A DNA stretch of 5,720 nucleotides from the NCBI GenBank assembly GCA_022707665.1, contig JAKJAE010000200.1:1-5720 (forward strand), written 5' to 3'. The notes under the pieces are model-generated. The model was not told where the DNA came from. It ran no database searches and saw only the letters and a list, made by a program, of their open reading frames with translations. Positions within the stretch are counted from its first letter, which is position 1; every line of letters starts with the position of its first letter. This stretch comes from Chloroflexota bacterium (GTDB lineage: Bacteria > Chloroflexota > Anaerolineae > B4-G1 > SLSP01). Position numbers and translations under genes: made by a program. Positions 1 to 5,720 of this stretch are shown here, in pieces.

Positions 1-594
1 TCAGGCATCAGCGTCAGGCGACTGTACCGCCGAGGCCGGAACTGGCGTCTCCGCGGGCGACGTTTGTCGATGGTCAGCCAGCTCCTCCTGTTCCTCGGTG
101 CCCGGCTCGACCTCCCAGATGCGGTCGGGAGCGGTGAGACGATCGATATACAGCACGCCGTTCAGGTGGTCGATCTCGTGCTGGAAAACGCGGGCCAGAA
201 ATCCCCTGGGGCGCAGTTTGAACTTCCTGCCATGCAGGTCGAGGCCGCGCACAAGGACCTCTTCGGCGCGCTCGACCTCGCCCACGTAGCCGGGCACGGA
301 CAGGCACCCCTCGGTGCCGATGTCGGTTTCTCGTGATTCCTTGATGATCTCCGGATTGGCGATGACGTAGAGCTCGCCGCTACCCCAGATCTCTTCATCC
401 TCCGGGACTTCGATGACCAGGAGCCGATGCATTTCGGCCACCTGCGTTGCCGCAAGGCCTATCCCATCGTATGCGTGCATCGTCTCGACCATGTCCGAAG
501 CCAGTTGTCTGATCTCTGGCGTAATCGTCTGCACCGGTCGGGCACGCTCGCGCAGGCGTGCGTCTCCCACCGTGATCACTTCTCGTACTGCCAT
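1..594 (-). CDS. def: Peptide deformylase
   Basis: This enzyme removes the formyl group from the N-terminal formyl-methionine of new proteins as they leave the ribosome, in the cytoplasm. All three family motifs are present in the 197-residue product: GIGLAATQ (residues 44-51), EGCLS (95-99) and QHEIDHLNG (138-146). By family knowledge the metal ligands are Cys97, His139 and His143, the catalytic base is Glu140, and Gln51 helps polarise the substrate. The core ends near residue 160. A tail of about 35 residues rich in Glu, Pro and Ala follows and looks disordered; it is not part of the catalytic fold. The ATG at 594 is favoured by a strong GGAGGAG just upstream, and the conserved N-terminal start of the family (REVITVGDARLRERA) begins right after it. 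The TGA stop is the very first triplet of the window. It lies 65 bp downstream of the CNB/PH gene on the same strand and may be co-transcribed with it. Confidence 0.97.
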   Translation of the reverse strand: MAVREVITVGDARLRERARPVQTITPEIRQLASDMVETMHAYDGIGLAATQVAEMHRLLVIEVPEDEEIWGSGELYVIANPEIIKESRETDIGTEGCLSVPGYVGEVERAEEVLVRGLDLHGRKFKLRPRGFLARVFQHEIDHLNGVLYIDRLTAPDRIWEVEPGTEEQEELADHRQTSPAETPVPASAVQSPDADA

Positions 595-606
595 AACTCC
601 TCCAAG
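595..606 (-). promoter_or_regulatory. Ribosome binding site of def
   Basis: Read on the minus strand, the bases before the ATG are TTGGAGGAGTT. This contains GGAGGAG, close to a full Shine-Dalgarno match, with short spacing to the start. It fixes ATG 594 as the start. The rest of the 65-bp gap (to 659) shows no convincing promoter: the best -10-like hexamer is TAAGAT, with only a poor -35. It shows no hairpin either, so read-through from the upstream gene is likely. Confidence 0.8.
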
Positions 607-659
607 TTCGTTATTCGATTTGCACCCATCTTAGCGTGCGAAATGCCAAGGGCCAGGTC

Positions 660-2750
660 TCAGGCGTCCATTTCCCGATGAAGCTCGTCATAGGTAGAGA
701 ACCAGCTCAGAAGTTCCTGCTGGCGCCTCTGGGCTTCGAGTGTGGTCTGGCGTTGCCGGTAAGCATACTGACGGTTGGAAATGGTTCGTTGTACTTCCTC
801 GGGATGGCGCACCCAGCGCAACTGGAACTTACCCTGAGTTCCAGCAGTCTCAAAGGCCACGTGACCATAGTCCAGAACCCGGGCGAATATGCTGGGCACC
901 TCGTATCCGAGGTTCTGAATGCGGTCGAGCCGCGCCTCATGGCGTGACTCCTGGAGCAACAGGGGACGCCTCTGGACCAAGATGATGTGGCTCGGTGTGA
1001 TTTGGAAGTAATCGTTACGCCAGTCTTCGAAGTACCAGAGCACCGCTGCGAAGGCAACGGCCTCAAAGAACAGCCACCCCACGATCCATCCCCAGTACAG
1101 TGTGGCAGTGGAGCTGGTCAACAGGAATGCAGGGCCCCCGATTGTCAGGATCAGGAATGGCAAGAGCGCCGGCAAGCTGTGCACAAGCCCAGGCAACCAG
1201 AATCGTTTCCAGATGATGGTATCGCCCCCATCGGTCTCGATCCGAGAAGGGGGGAACAGGTACTCCCAGATGGACATAGCCACGATCACGGGCCAGAACC
1301 TCTGCGGCTGCCGGGCGGCGTCGGCGGGTTCCGCCTCCTCGTCTGGCGCCGGGGCGGCCTCACCCGGGCTCAGGCGCTGGGCTAACAGATCCCGGATTTG
1401 ACCGCGCATTCGAAGGACCTCGCGGGCCTTCGACCGCTCGATCTGGGTTGAAATCAGCCGTCGCAGTTCATCGGGAAAGGGGACATAGCTCATGTCGATG
1501 TTGACAGTCTCGCCTGCTGTCTGGAGCACGAGATTCCCGTAATTCAGCAGGTTCGCGACGAGCCCTGGCTGGTCTTCGTAGATGTCGACGACGTTATGGA
1601 GGGAGGTCTCCTCCTGTTGGGTAGAAAAAGGGCCGGCGCGCTCGATGTGGACCACCCGTTGCGTGGTCACGGCGAAGTAATCATCGCGCCAGTTGATGAA
1701 CTGCCACCCGACGATCCCTATGAGTAACAGCACCGGGATGGTCAAGAGCAAGGCGATCACCCGGAGAAACGTCTGTTCTGCTACCAACAGGGTAACAACG
1801 ACGGGCAGAAGGAGCAGGACTACGAAGGTCGGTGCTGCAGCTTGCCGGAAGAGTCTGATCCAGTGTCGTTGCATCGTGGCAATCGCCCACTCATCGGCGC
1901 GGAGCCAACTGAATTGGCGTACCTTCCGGCGTTTCTCGATCTCCTCGGGAATGTTGAGACGTCGCTGGAGATAGGGGCGGCCCGCAACGAGCGTGTCAAA
2001 GTCCGCGCGAAGTAGGTAGATGACGCGTGCATGCCCTATCGCCGTAGCCGTCATATCGTGGAAGTCGCCGACCAATAGCCCCAGCTCTTCGATGACCTCA
2101 CCAGGGCCCAGTTCACCGATGTCGAGCAACGCTCCTTCGGGGCTGACGCCGGTGAGCCGCACCCCTCCTTCGGTCACGATGAACAGCCGGTCGGAGATCT
2201 CGCCCTGCCGGAAGAGCCACTCACCGTTGCCGTAGATCTGTTCCTGAGCGATCTGCGCGACCTGATGAAGCTCCAGTTCGCCCGCGCGGTCAGTGAGGTC
2301 AGCGAACGTCGTGACCTGCCGCAGGCGAACGGCCAGGTTCTCCGGTTTGAGCGGTCCCTCGAGGTGCTCGCGGAGATATTTGCTCTTCTGGTAAGCCTTG
2401 ATGAGATCACGGAAGGGCAGCAAGAGCACTTCTGTTTCATTCAGGGCCACGACGGTCTGGCACAGGAAGTCGTCAACAGCCAGGCTTGTGCGTCCCAGAA
2501 CGGCGCCTGGTCCACGCTCCTCATCGCGGCCATCCAGTCCCTCTTCGGGGGCGAGGACCCGAACGCGTCCCCTCACGAGAATCAAGGTTCGGTCAGGCAC
2601 GCTCTCCTCCCGCAAGAGCGTCTCACCAGGCTGAAAGGTCCGCTGCTGCACGAACGGCACGAGGCGGAGGAGCTCTTCGCTCCCCACATCCTCGAGGTCT
2701 CTGAACGCAGGAATGCGTTTGAGATATGCCAGAACGTCGCGCGGTTCCAT
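660..2750 (-). CDS. Membrane protein with two cyclic-nucleotide-binding-like domains and two bacterial PH-like domains
   Basis: The 696-residue product has a modular layout. Residues about 14-125 and 148-265 are two cyclic-nucleotide-binding-like (CNB) beta-barrel domains; the second has the typical run-up (residues 174-183, ending in FRQGE) and barrel strand LFIVTEGGVRLT. Then come two copies of a unit made of a transmembrane hairpin and a PH-like domain: TM about 306-323 and 329-350 with PH about 354-435, and TM about 518-543 and 550-573 with PH about 577-657. Each PH unit opens with WR(D/N)DYF and contains a (D/N)YG..(V/L)..(E/Q)TAG motif, so the second unit is an internal duplicate of the first. 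An Ala/Pro/Glu-rich linker (about 461-483) joins the units. The expected topology puts both CNB and both PH domains in the cytoplasm. The canonical ligand residues are altered: in the first CNB the Glu and Arg positions are Ala83 and Cys97; in the second Glu218 remains but Arg is Met233. The protein may therefore sense something other than cAMP, or act as a scaffold. Function unknown. Confidence 0.88.
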   Translation of the reverse strand: MEPRDVLAYLKRIPAFRDLEDVGSEELLRLVPFVQQRTFQPGETLLREESVPDRTLILVRGRVRVLAPEEGLDGRDEERGPGAVLGRTSLAVDDFLCQTVVALNETEVLLLPFRDLIKAYQKSKYLREHLEGPLKPENLAVRLRQVTTFADLTDRAGELELHQVAQIAQEQIYGNGEWLFRQGEISDRLFIVTEGGVRLTGVSPEGALLDIGELGPGEVIEELGLLVGDFHDMTATAIGHARVIYLLRADFDTLVAGRPYLQRRLNIPEEIEKRRKVRQFSWLRADEWAIATMQRHWIRLFRQAAAPTFVVLLLLPVVVTLLVAEQTFLRVIALLLTIPVLLLIGIVGWQFINWRDDYFAVTTQRVVHIERAGPFSTQQEETSLHNVVDIYEDQPGLVANLLNYGNLVLQTAGETVNIDMSYVPFPDELRRLISTQIERSKAREVLRMRGQIRDLLAQRLSPGEAAPAPDEEAEPADAARQPQRFWPVIVAMSIWEYLFPPSRIETDGGDTIIWKRFWLPGLVHSLPALLPFLILTIGGPAFLLTSSTATLYWGWIVGWLFFEAVAFAAVLWYFEDWRNDYFQITPSHIILVQRRPLLLQESRHEARLDRIQNLGYEVPSIFARVLDYGHVAFETAGTQGKFQLRWVRHPEEVQRTISNRQYAYRQRQTTLEAQRRQQELLSWFSTYDELHREMDA

Positions 2751-2757
2751 CTAATTG

Positions 2758-2766
2758 ATTATACCA
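2758..2766 (-). promoter_or_regulatory. Extended -10 promoter of the CNB/PH gene, predicted leaderless
   Basis: On the minus strand the bases read TGGTATAAT, a perfect extended -10 element (TGn plus TATAAT). The TATAAT ends at 2758 and only seven bases (CAATTAG) separate it from the ATG at 2750. Transcription would normally start about seven bases after the -10, which places it at or next to the A of the start codon. No Shine-Dalgarno sequence is present before this ATG, which agrees with a leaderless mRNA. No good -35 is seen, as expected for an extended -10 promoter. The whole element fits in the 24-bp gap after the glycosyltransferase stop, so the CNB/PH gene (and perhaps def) can be expressed independently of the upstream gene. 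Confidence 0.65.
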
Positions 2767-2774
2767 TAGTCTTC

Positions 2775-3971
2775 TTATTGGGGCGCCCTTGCCGGGGGGT
2801 CATCCGTCGCGATCCGCGCTGCAAACCGGTAGGCAGCCAGCGTCTGCGAAGCAGTCCGGTCCCAGGAGAACACCTCCCGTCGCGCCAGCGCCTGTCGTCT
2901 CAGCGCGTCGTAATGGGCATCGTCGTTGAACAGCCGAATCAGGGCCCCAGCCATACCCCTGTCATCATCTGGCTCGCAGAGAACGCCCGCCTCACCTACG
3001 ACCTCCGGGAGGCTCGACGCGCTGCTAGCGATGACGGGCACCCCGCACGAAAGAGCCTCAAGGGGTGGGTAGCCGAAACCCTCATACAACGAAGGAAATA
3101 CAAAGGCACGCGCGCCACGGTAGACAGCAGGTTTCAGCTCCTCTGGGATGAATCCGACAAACTGCACCGCATCTTCCGCCAGCCCAATCTCGCGGGCAAT
3201 GCGACGCGGGTCTGGAGCGAACGCTGTATCGGACTCGGGCAGACGGCCGCCGACGACGAGCCGAATGTGGGGGAGGACACGCTGCGCAAACCCGAAGGCG
3301 GACAGCACAGCCCGTAAGTTCTTGCGCACATCAAAGCCACCAAGGTAAAGCGCATAGGGTTCGCTGAGACCCAGGTTGCTCCGAATGCGCTCATCATCCA
3401 GCCCGGGCTGAGGTGTGTAATGCGGTGGAAGTGCCAGGGGGGCCGTATGCACCAGATCGGGGCTGACGCGCAGGTAGTGGATGATGTCGTTCCGTGATGC
3501 CTCGGAATCTGCCAGAACTGCAGCCGCACGGCCTGTGGTCGCGCTTACCAGCGCTGTGTACAGGCGAACTAGGGGTCCCCCACGATAGGAAGGCAGGATC
3601 CGCGGGATAATATCGTGAACGGTTACAACCACCGGGACAGCACATAGGGCGGGGGGCGCCCAATAGGGAACATGCAAAAGGCTGCATCCGACGGCACTTG
3701 CTGTCCTGGGGACGATGACCTGTTCCCACCAGAGTTTGGCCAGGTTGGTCTGCCGGACAGGCTTCTGGACCCAATGGATGTTGGGCAATGAAGCCGCCGG
3801 AGGTATGTTGGACGTCTCAGTTGGGAGGACGAGCGCCAGCTCGATGTCAGGATCCGCTTTGACCAACGCATCGAGGAGCTGTCGGAGGTACTGACCGCTG
3901 CCCGTGTCCGGGCGGCTCCAGAACCAGCCGTTGATCGCGACGCGCAGGCGTGACCTGCTAGCAGAAGGCAA
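2775..3971 (-). CDS. GT-B glycosyltransferase, family 4 type (retaining, nucleotide-sugar dependent)
   Basis: The 398-residue product transfers a sugar from a nucleotide-sugar donor to an unknown acceptor, probably at the cytoplasmic membrane face. The N-terminal half (to about 185) is the acceptor-side Rossmann domain, with the glycine-rich loop DTGSGQYLRQLL (22-33) and VTVHDIIP (116-123). The C-terminal half is the donor domain: LGGFDVRKNL (210-219), where Arg216 and Lys217 are expected to contact the nucleotide diphosphate, and the EX7E motif at Glu297 and Glu305 in YEGFGYPPLEAL. Length and order of motifs match mannosyl/glucosyl transferases of the GT4 group. The start is TTG at 3971: there is no ATG or GTG upstream nearby in frame, and the first beta-strand (LRVAINGWF) begins at residue 9, so no later start works. 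A weak GAGAGG lies about ten bases before it. No other sugar genes are in the window, so donor and product cannot be named. Confidence 0.92.
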   Translation of the reverse strand: MPSASRSRLRVAINGWFWSRPDTGSGQYLRQLLDALVKADPDIELALVLPTETSNIPPAASLPNIHWVQKPVRQTNLAKLWWEQVIVPRTASAVGCSLLHVPYWAPPALCAVPVVVTVHDIIPRILPSYRGGPLVRLYTALVSATTGRAAAVLADSEASRNDIIHYLRVSPDLVHTAPLALPPHYTPQPGLDDERIRSNLGLSEPYALYLGGFDVRKNLRAVLSAFGFAQRVLPHIRLVVGGRLPESDTAFAPDPRRIAREIGLAEDAVQFVGFIPEELKPAVYRGARAFVFPSLYEGFGYPPLEALSCGVPVIASSASSLPEVVGEAGVLCEPDDDRGMAGALIRLFNDDAHYDALRRQALARREVFSWDRTASQTLAAYRFAARIATDDPPARAPQ

Positions 3972-4020
3972 TTGAGCCCGCCTCTCGCAGCAACCAATAG
4001 CCCGGTGTGGCGACGGCCCC

Positions 4021-4046
4021 GACCGGGCAACGCAAGCTGCCCGGTC
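4021..4046 (-). terminator. GC-rich perfect hairpin after the cold-shock gene, possible terminator or processing site
   Basis: GACCGGGCA (4021-4029) and TGCCCGGTC (4038-4046) are exact reverse complements of nine bases with an eight-base loop. The stem touches the last base of the cold-shock stop codon. No T-run follows on the minus strand (the next bases are GGGGCCG), so this is not a standard intrinsic terminator. It could slow the polymerase, protect the 3' end of the cold-shock transcript, or mark a cleavage site before the glycosyltransferase. A second pairing, CCCGGT (4001-4006) with ACCGGG (4022-4027), would compete with it. Confidence 0.45.
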
Positions 4047-4402
4047 TACTCCCGAAGGTGGACGTTCACGGCCTGAAGGCCGCGGTCGGTCTCGGTGACC
4101 TCATACCAGACAGGGGTGTTCTCGACGAACTTCGTTGGGTCGCCCTCAATGCCGCTACGATGGAAGAAGATGTCGCTGCCATTTCCCTGGGAGATGAAGC
4201 CAAAGTGCTTGTCTTCCTGGTACCATTTCACGATTCCTGCACGCAGTCCAGGACCTGTGTCCACATCTTCACGGCACTTCGCGCAACGCGTTGGGGGCTC
4301 CAGCTCAAGGCCCATTTCCTTCTGAAGGCGTTGTTCCTCGACGCGGTAAACGAAAGTCTCTCCACAACTTTGACATGTCAGCAATTGGTCGCGAAATGGC
4401 AT
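4046..4402 (-). CDS. Zinc-ribbon / cold-shock domain fusion protein
   Basis: The 118-residue product joins two small nucleic-acid-related domains. Residues 8-45 form a zinc ribbon with CQSC (Cys10, Cys13) and CAKC (Cys40, Cys43), the four expected zinc ligands and the only cysteines in the protein; the segment ETFVYRVEEQRLQKEMGL between them resembles the short zinc-ribbon family found in many environmental bacteria (zf-trcl type). Residues 54-117 form a cold-shock OB-fold: GIVKWYQEDKHFGFI holds RNP1 (KHFGFI, normally KGFGFI) and DIFFH (77-81) is RNP2. The aromatic residues Trp60, Phe67, Phe69, Phe79, Phe80 and His81 are the kind that stack on single-stranded RNA or DNA. It is likely an RNA chaperone or translation-linked factor in the cytoplasm; the ribbon may add a protein or nucleic-acid contact. 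ATG 4402 is supported by GGAGAAG eight bases upstream. Confidence 0.93.
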   Translation of the reverse strand: MPFRDQLLTCQSCGETFVYRVEEQRLQKEMGLELEPPTRCAKCREDVDTGPGLRAGIVKWYQEDKHFGFISQGNGSDIFFHRSGIEGDPTKFVENTPVWYEVTETDRGLQAVNVHLRE

Positions 4403-4407
4403 AGTGA

Positions 4408-4414
4408 CTTCTCC
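4408..4414 (-). promoter_or_regulatory. Ribosome binding site of the cold-shock gene
   Basis: The minus strand reads GGAGAAG, followed by TCACT and then the ATG at 4402. This is a good Shine-Dalgarno sequence at normal spacing and fixes the start. Confidence 0.75.
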
Positions 4415-4456
4415 AGTCGTCGCTCGGCGAGTACGCTCTCACACATTCATCGTTCA

Positions 4457-4508
4457 GTTATATGCGAGGTAATGATCCATACTATACGATAGAAATATGC
4501 CTAGACAA
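4457..4508 (-). promoter_or_regulatory. Candidate promoter(s) of the cold-shock gene
   Basis: Two -10-like hexamers lie on the minus strand in the divergent region. TATAGT (4481-4486) has TTGTCT (4503-4508) as a -35 with a 16-bp spacer, and would give a 5' leader of roughly 70 nt. TATAAC (4457-4462) is nearer the gene and has no good -35; it would give a leader of about 48 nt. The first pair is the better candidate. A leader of this size could carry cold-responsive structure, as in other cold-shock mRNAs, but I see no recognisable element. Confidence 0.4.
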
Positions 4509-4569
4509 GGTCCGACGGTTTGCTAGTGGCCCTGTTGCCTTCCTCTTCCCTGACGGTAAACTCCAGCCT

Positions 4570-5508
4570 ATGCGATCGAAGGGACAGTTCGGAAAGCGTT
4601 GGGCCGGTGTTTTGTGCCTTCTGTTGAGCATGTGTCTCGTGTTGGGACGCAGTGACCTGCCGAAGCAGGATGTCGAGGCCACGCTGGACCTCATCAGTTC
4701 CCGACAGGCGTTCAACTTCGCTACATGGGAGATGCGTGCCCTGGCTCGCAAGTTGGCCTATGGCCTGCTGGCGCCGCAGCGGTTCATGGACGATGAGGCG
4801 CAGAGTCGATTCGTGTTGTCGTATCTTGACGATGTGAGGGAATCTGATCGACTGCTTGACGAGATCGATCGCATTTACGTGGATGCCGAGATCAAGGATC
4901 CCGAAGCAGCCAGCGAGGCTTCCCGGGCAGAGCACGCGGCGTTGCGCAAGGATATGGCGCGTCGGGCCCCGATTGCGGAGGCAATCCTGGAGTCGCAGGT
5001 GAGCTGGGTCCTGGCTGAGGGGGGGCTTGGCCTGTTATCATCGATTTTTCCTCCTGTGAGTGGGACGTTTGCGCCACTTCCGACGATCCTGGTTGTCTCG
5101 CCTCGCGACAGGATCGAGAACCTCGCGCAGCGACAGCTTGTGGCGGGCTTGACGTCGGCAGAGCAAAACGCGATGGAAGAGCGCGTCATGGACGCACTGC
5201 CCGACGTCTCGGCCTATGTGACGGAGATCGGCGGACTGGCAGCGTATCCGGCGATGCTTCTCGAGACGGGGTCGATCTCGTGGGTGACCGATGTGGTGGC
5301 CCACGAATGGACGCATCACTATCTGACTTTCTATCCTCTGGGATGGTTCTACATGCGCAGCAGCGAGGCCCGCACGATCAATGAGACCACGGCCTCCCTC
5401 ATTGGAGAATGGGCAGGTCAGGAAGTCATGCCTGGTTCGGGACAAGGCATTGCCTGGATCGCTGGCGACGACCAGTCAGACAGAGGGGGGGAGGGCACCG
5501 GGGTTTGA
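4570..5508 (+). CDS. Putative exported zinc metallopeptidase (HEXXH), frame broken at its 3' part
   Basis: The N-terminus (MRSKGQFGKRW, then a hydrophobic run to about residue 26) looks like a signal peptide or single membrane anchor; no clean cleavage site or lipobox is seen. A mostly helical region follows (about 35-210). Near the end is HEWTHH (245-250 counting from this start), a zinc-binding HEXXH, and 22 residues after its last His comes NETTA with Glu272, in the place of the third zinc ligand of gluzincin peptidases. I do not recognise a named family; similar proteins are annotated as hypothetical. The ATG at 4570 is chosen because the signal sequence begins there and codon use becomes GC-rich there; the in-frame ATG at 4462 would add 36 unlikely residues. 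Neither start has a clear Shine-Dalgarno. The frame stops at TGA 5506-5508, but coding potential continues one frame over, so the true protein is longer (see the next entries). Peptidase activity is inferred from the motif. Confidence 0.72.
   Translation: MRSKGQFGKRWAGVLCLLLSMCLVLGRSDLPKQDVEATLDLISSRQAFNFATWEMRALARKLAYGLLAPQRFMDDEAQSRFVLSYLDDVRESDRLLDEIDRIYVDAEIKDPEAASEASRAEHAALRKDMARRAPIAEAILESQVSWVLAEGGLGLLSSIFPPVSGTFAPLPTILVVSPRDRIENLAQRQLVAGLTSAEQNAMEERVMDALPDVSAYVTEIGGLAAYPAMLLETGSISWVTDVVAHEWTHHYLTFYPLGWFYMRSSEARTINETTASLIGEWAGQEVMPGSGQGIAWIAGDDQSDRGGEGTGV
5485..5491 (+). repeat. G7 homopolymer at the frameshift point
   Basis: Seven consecutive G lie just before the frame of the metallopeptidase fails. 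With six G, translation would run RGGRAPGFDFSAEMRH and continue without a stop to the end of the window; with seven G it ends in a TGA 15 bases later. The run sits in a low-complexity linker, so its exact position as the lesion is the simplest reading, not proven. Confidence 0.8.
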
Positions 5509-5720
5509 CTTCAGTGCGGAGATGCGGCACACGCGGATCGTGGCAGATGAGCTCCTGGCTGAAGGCAAGGTCAAGGAGGCGGAGTGGTATATGGAGATGC
5601 AGCGCAGGTACATCGTGGCCAACGGGTACCGCATCCGGCGGCTCAACCAGGCGTACTTTGCCTTTCACGGTGCTTATGCCAGCACCCCTGGCGCTGCGGG
5701 AAAGGATCCCATTGGGCCGC
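5492..5720 (+). CDS. Continuation of the metallopeptidase in the next frame (partial, runs off the window)
   Basis: From about 5492 the frame shifted by one base relative to the upstream reading frame is open to the window edge. It encodes GFDFSAEMRHTRIVADELL and then a helical, charged segment with EAEWYMEMQRRYIVANGY, RIRRLNQAYFAF and HGAYASTPGA. This has the composition and amphipathic helix pattern of a real protein, and it looks like the C-terminal part that normally follows the HEXXH domain in this protein type; the third codon positions are also rich in G/C. No independent start with a ribosome binding site is present: the first ATG in this frame (5522) lies inside the conserved-looking AEMRHTR segment. 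I therefore read it as part of the same gene, separated by an indel in the G run, not as a separate gene. The 3' end is outside the window. Confidence 0.7.

Larger units (their letters stand above)
4403..4569. other. Divergent intergenic region, AT-richer than its surroundings
   Basis: This 167-bp stretch separates the cold-shock gene (minus) from the metallopeptidase (plus). It holds the cold-shock ribosome binding site and promoter candidates. It is open in the metallopeptidase frame back to an ATG at 4462, but the codons of that extension have mixed third positions, unlike the GC-rich third positions after 4570, so I read it as non-coding. On the plus strand no clean -10/-35 pair stands out; AT-rich stretches such as TATACGAT (near 4484-4491) are possible. 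Confidence 0.5.

Noticed and set aside
595..659. Separate promoter for def in the 65-bp gap
   Set aside because: The best -10-like hexamer (TAAGAT) matches consensus at four positions and has no adequate -35 at normal spacing; transcription from the upstream promoter is simpler.
987..1385. 132-codon open frame on the plus strand
   Set aside because: Antisense to the second TM-PH unit of the CNB/PH gene; no domain or ribosome binding site.
2265..3317. 350-codon open frame on the plus strand
   Set aside because: It lies antisense to the CNB/PH and glycosyltransferase genes, both of which have clear family motifs; its translation has no recognisable domain and it crosses the boundary of the two real genes. 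High GC makes long antisense frames common.
4007..4492. 161-codon open frame on the plus strand
   Set aside because: It is antisense to the whole zinc-ribbon/cold-shock gene, whose motifs and ribosome binding site are unambiguous.
4462..4569. N-terminal extension of the metallopeptidase to ATG 4462
   Set aside because: No ribosome binding site, weak coding bias, overlap with the divergent promoter region, and it would bury the signal sequence 36 residues inside the protein.
4501..4935. 144-codon open frame on the minus strand
   Set aside because: Antisense to the start of the metallopeptidase; the plus-strand frame has the signal sequence and leads into the HEXXH motif.
5485..5508. Programmed ribosomal frameshift signal
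   Set aside because: A run of G is not a classical slippery heptamer of the X XXY YYZ type seen in bacteria with A or U runs, and no clear downstream hairpin or upstream Shine-Dalgarno-like stimulator is visible. An indel in the run is more likely, though slippage during transcription cannot be ruled out.

Overview
The window looks like chromosomal DNA of a GC-rich bacterium, most likely from the Chloroflexota (Anaerolineae/Caldilineae-like). This rests on gene architectures I associate with that phylum: a zinc-ribbon/cold-shock fusion, a cyclic-nucleotide-domain protein fused to two membrane-anchored PH-like domains, and a secreted HEXXH protein of unknown family. The lineage call is inference from protein character, not from a marker gene. 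I see no mobile element, CRISPR array, tRNA or rRNA.

Layout. Four genes lie on the minus strand. In transcription order they are a zinc-ribbon cold-shock protein (4402-4046), a family-4-like GT-B glycosyltransferase with a TTG start (3971-2775), a 696-residue CNB-CNB-TM-PH-TM-PH protein (2750-660), and peptide deformylase (594-1). One gene runs the other way on the plus strand: a putative exported zinc metallopeptidase (from 4570). Its frame breaks at a run of seven G at 5485-5491 and continues in the next frame to the window edge. A 167-bp AT-richer divergent region (4403-4569) separates the two directions.

Regulatory signals. Deformylase and the cold-shock gene have clear Shine-Dalgarno sequences. 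The CNB/PH gene has none. Instead a perfect extended -10 (TGG TATAAT) ends 7 nt before its ATG, which predicts a leaderless mRNA. A perfect 9-bp GC-rich inverted repeat without a U-tract follows the cold-shock gene directly and may act as a partial terminator or processing site.

How the genes work together. They do not form an obvious pathway. Deformylase acts on nascent proteins, the cold-shock protein probably binds RNA or ssDNA, the glycosyltransferase probably builds a surface or storage glycan, the CNB/PH protein is a membrane-attached sensor or scaffold of unknown role, and the metallopeptidase acts outside or at the membrane. The most notable points are the G7 frameshift, the leaderless promoter, and the two cyclic-nucleotide domains that both lack the usual cyclic-phosphate-binding arginine.
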